From Prochilodus magdalenae (Eukaryota; Chordata; Actinopteri; Characiformes; Prochilodontidae), in NCBI GenBank assembly GCA_024036415.1, contig JAMWET010006979.1, positions 407,501 through 471,500 of the forward strand: a stretch of DNA of 64,000 nt. Direction: 5' to 3'. Position numbers and translations under genes: made by a program. The notes under the pieces were generated by a model. It had not been told where the DNA came from. It saw nothing but the letters and a program-made list of their open reading frames with translations, and did not search any database. Below, one piece after another: positions 54,770 to 64,000 of the stretch (position 1 is its first letter; each line of letters opens with the position of its first letter).

Positions 54770-57662
54770 TGGTAAAATCATACAATAAATGTTTCTCGTG
54801 CAGTGCACAGCTTCTAAACTAGTACATAAAGCAATTTCTAACTCTAAGGGCTCTGGGATTGCGCTGTGTCATGGTTCGGTGAATTAAGTCTTTTCCAGTT
54901 CTTTCTGACCTTTAAAGCATCAACAGCTGCTTAAGACTAACAGTAAATCACCACCAAACCTGGCAGAGAACAATAGTCCAAATGCCCAGTTTCTGCAAAT
55001 GCAACAAGAGAGAATAACCACATGTTTTAAGATTGCCATGTGCCAGACATTCACTTAGGGGGGGGGGGGGGACGACAAAACAAAAAACAAAACAAAAAAA
55101 AAAAGATCCATTTAATAATTAAAGAAAAAGGAACAAAAATGGGAATAGGGAAGAAAAAAATAATCCACACACAATCTGGACACTTTGCACTGGTACATAT
55201 TAGAAGGGAAAAACAAAACAAAACAAAAAAAGTTGATAACTTTTGTCCAAACCTTGGCATGGTTGTTAGCTTTCAAATATTGGCTGCCAATTGAAGCAAG
55301 TGATCTAACTTTCTGGCCGAGAAACTACAGGTGTGGATTTTGATGAGTCCAAAACGACCTTTAACATTAAAAAGCTCACACTACCCCGAAATATATAAAT
55401 TTCACGCATACGGGTGACATTCAACATTCAAGTGCCAGTGTTTTTGTACTGTCTTTTGGTCAAGTTACTTGAAACTATCACTTTTAGGCTTATAAAAATA
55501 AATATTTCTCAAAAATGCTCAATAAATTACACAAACTAGCAGCAAAAGTAGAATCTAGTAATCCGTGTGCAAATAGCTAAATTCCCCACTGCCGATTCCC
55601 TGGTCCCAAACTGATCCTGTTTAAATATTGAGAACCCTTCCCCTTTTGTAAACAAGCTGCGTGGTTTTTTTTTGCTTTTATAGATTTTTTTTTTTTTTCT
55701 TTTTTACAGTCTTCACACACAATTATTTGGAAGCTTAAGGACACGCACTCAAGACATTTATATAAAACTCTAGATGTGCAATAAAAGAACATTTTTTTTG
55801 TAAAACTTGACGGGCATAACATACATGGGCCTAGACCTAAATAGCACCACTCGTCTCAAGTTACCACAACACTGTCAGTGCATCTGCTTCAGTTCACCAT
55901 TTCTCAAACTTCTTTAAATGTCAAAGGCACAACACGCATGAGAGGAAATCTATTGCACTTCAGTTAAATGTATTATCCTGCACACCCTCCTTAGACCTCA
56001 CCAGCTGAAAGGGAGAGGTAAGCTCTGCAAGTTACACCGACTGACAGTCTCGTCTCCACAGTACCGCACGGCACAGTAAAGGGAAGGATGGGGGAAACTA
56101 ACCCTGTCTTTGGCCAGGATGCCATGGAAACCTCATTTCACTACCAAAAAAAAAAAAAAAAAGAGAAAAAAAAGAAAAATAGAAAGTGTTATGCCAAAAC
56201 TGCAATCCTGCTAATCTTTGCCTCACCCTGTGCAGTTCCTGTTCCTGTGTACATTATTCCTGATTTTGTCCAGCACCCAGTTTGCTCCATGCTCCGGGGG
56301 TCTCAAGGGGGAGCTGTGTCTCTAGTGCAAGCCCGAGGATGTCTTTTTGTAATTCAACGCAACTTGAGGAGGGGGGGGTGGGAAGAGAGAAATAATCTGG
56401 ATGACATTCTTCGTAACGAAAATAAAAGCCTGCCGCAGAAATCTGAATATCGCCTTGACCAAAAAAACAAGAACACTAGCATGCGAATTACTGCAGAGAT
56501 AGGCTTGGCATTTAGGGCTAGCCCACTCTGACACCGTGGTCCTAATGTAGCCATTTGAACTTTACTATGGCAGTAGCTTGGAGAACTGCATGTCATTAAA
56601 TTAACTACTTAAGAAAAAAAAAAAAAAATCCAATTGCCACTTCCACAATAGTTCAAGTAAGAAAACAATGAATAACTCCACTCCTCCAAACTGCTAGTCT
56701 GTAGTACTGTACTAGCTGCCCAAAATGATACGTTCACAAATAGGAGCGTTATGCTTTGTGCATCCAAACACTGGTGTGCATGGAGGTACACTGTTCACAA
56801 ATGACTATGGACATTAAGAGATCAAACTGGAATGGCTTGGTATTTCTTTTTCAGACAACCAACACATCCTTAAGAGGTACCTCTCCAGGATAGCGTGAGC
56901 AAGATTAACATTTGCATTCATGTCTTCATTCCCTTGCAGCACGTCGCTTTAAGTCAAGCAAGAGTGAAAGCCAATAGAGGGAGAGACAGTCTGGTGACCT
57001 TGTTACAAATTTGAAGTTTAAAACAAGATCATGACTCAAGTCAGACCATCCCAGAGTTTGCCAAGGTTTGATTAAGCTGAAGCTTAATTTTCTTGCCTTC
57101 AAAACAAGAACAAATAAAAACAAAACCCAAATACTATTTTTAGGGAGGGGGGGACAAAACGCAAAAAAAAAAAAAAGAAAAGAAAAAAGAGCAGGAACAC
57201 AATAAAAACCTCAAATGCAGCCAAGTCTTAGCCAGCCTGATTTTTAAAAAGGAACAAAAAAAGTCAAAATTTCAAGGCACAGTACATTAACAAACAAATG
57301 ATTCTCAATTACTACAAAGAAAGCAATGAGATGTAGTGGAAACAAGTCAAAAGATCCTAATGAAGTATACTTTCTGCAGTTTCTTCCCCCTTTTCTACAG
57401 ACGAGCAGGTCTGGAGACTGGTTCCCCCTGTGGACAAACCTTCAGTTGCCCTGGCGACCCCTTCCTCTTATAGCCAGCAATAAGCTTCATTTTGGGATGT
57501 GGTCAGAGAATCACAGCTGGTAATGTACTGTAGAGTTCTTGAAAGCTACACAGGGTATATAGTCTGGCTAAGTTACATGTGGTTTCCATTCAGTGAGTTT
57601 GGCTTGGTGACCCACTGATCGCGAGAGTGGGTTTGGAAAGATGAAAAGCTGGAAAAGGGGAG
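54770..57662 (-). other. ddx3x: Probable ddx3x 3' UTR
   Basis: No coding frame with family resemblance, no transposon, many A/T homopolymer runs and U-rich stretches on the transcript strand. Extent inferred from the polyA signal. Confidence 0.5.

Positions 57663-64000
<6,338 letters not shown>

Overview
The window is vertebrate nuclear DNA, almost certainly from a teleost. The coding sequence is split into short exons with GT-AG introns. The introns are AT-rich and full of microsatellites, Tc1/mariner and hAT elements, SINE-like repeats and one L2-type LINE. The repeat families resemble those of otophysan fishes (characins, catfishes, carps), but that finer placement is a guess from memory. 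No prokaryotic, plasmid or viral gene was seen.

Three protein genes account for the coding content. (1) kdm6a (UTX, H3K27 demethylase) lies on the minus strand from 34524 down past the left edge. The first 17 coding exons (663 codons) are present: N-terminus, TPR array, an alternative exon with a basic nuclear-localisation-like cluster, and the linker. The JmjC catalytic exons lie beyond base 1. (2) fundc1 (mitophagy receptor) is complete on the plus strand, in five coding exons from 35574 to 44709 (156 aa), head to head with kdm6a across about 1.05 kb. (3) ddx3x (DEAD-box RNA helicase) is on the minus strand from the right edge to a stop at 57663. It has 17 coding exons with every helicase motif, a long 3' UTR probably ending near 54.76 kb, and a likely 51-nt in-frame cassette exon at 59323-59373. 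All exon junctions listed were checked by reading-frame phase.

Layout: 1-34.5 kb is kdm6a, including a 12.5-kb intron 2. 34.5-35.6 kb is the shared promoter region, with CCAAT and E-box words and an AAAATGGCGG YY1-type motif at both genes' initiation regions. 35.6-44.7 kb is fundc1, with three Tc1-type elements in its introns. 44.7-54.7 kb is intergenic and contains a 3.7-kb hAT element with an L2 LINE nested inside it. 54.7-64 kb is ddx3x. From memory, human Xp11 has the same three genes in the same relative order and orientation (DDX3X, FUNDC1, KDM6A) but spread over several megabases, so this is a compact version of an old vertebrate block.

I see no sign of a new multi-gene system. The observations most worth checking are the ddx3x cassette exon, the conserved basic alternative exon of kdm6a, the loss of the ULK1-site serine in Fundc1, several nested transposons with readable target duplications, and a roughly 270-bp palindrome in kdm6a intron 2.
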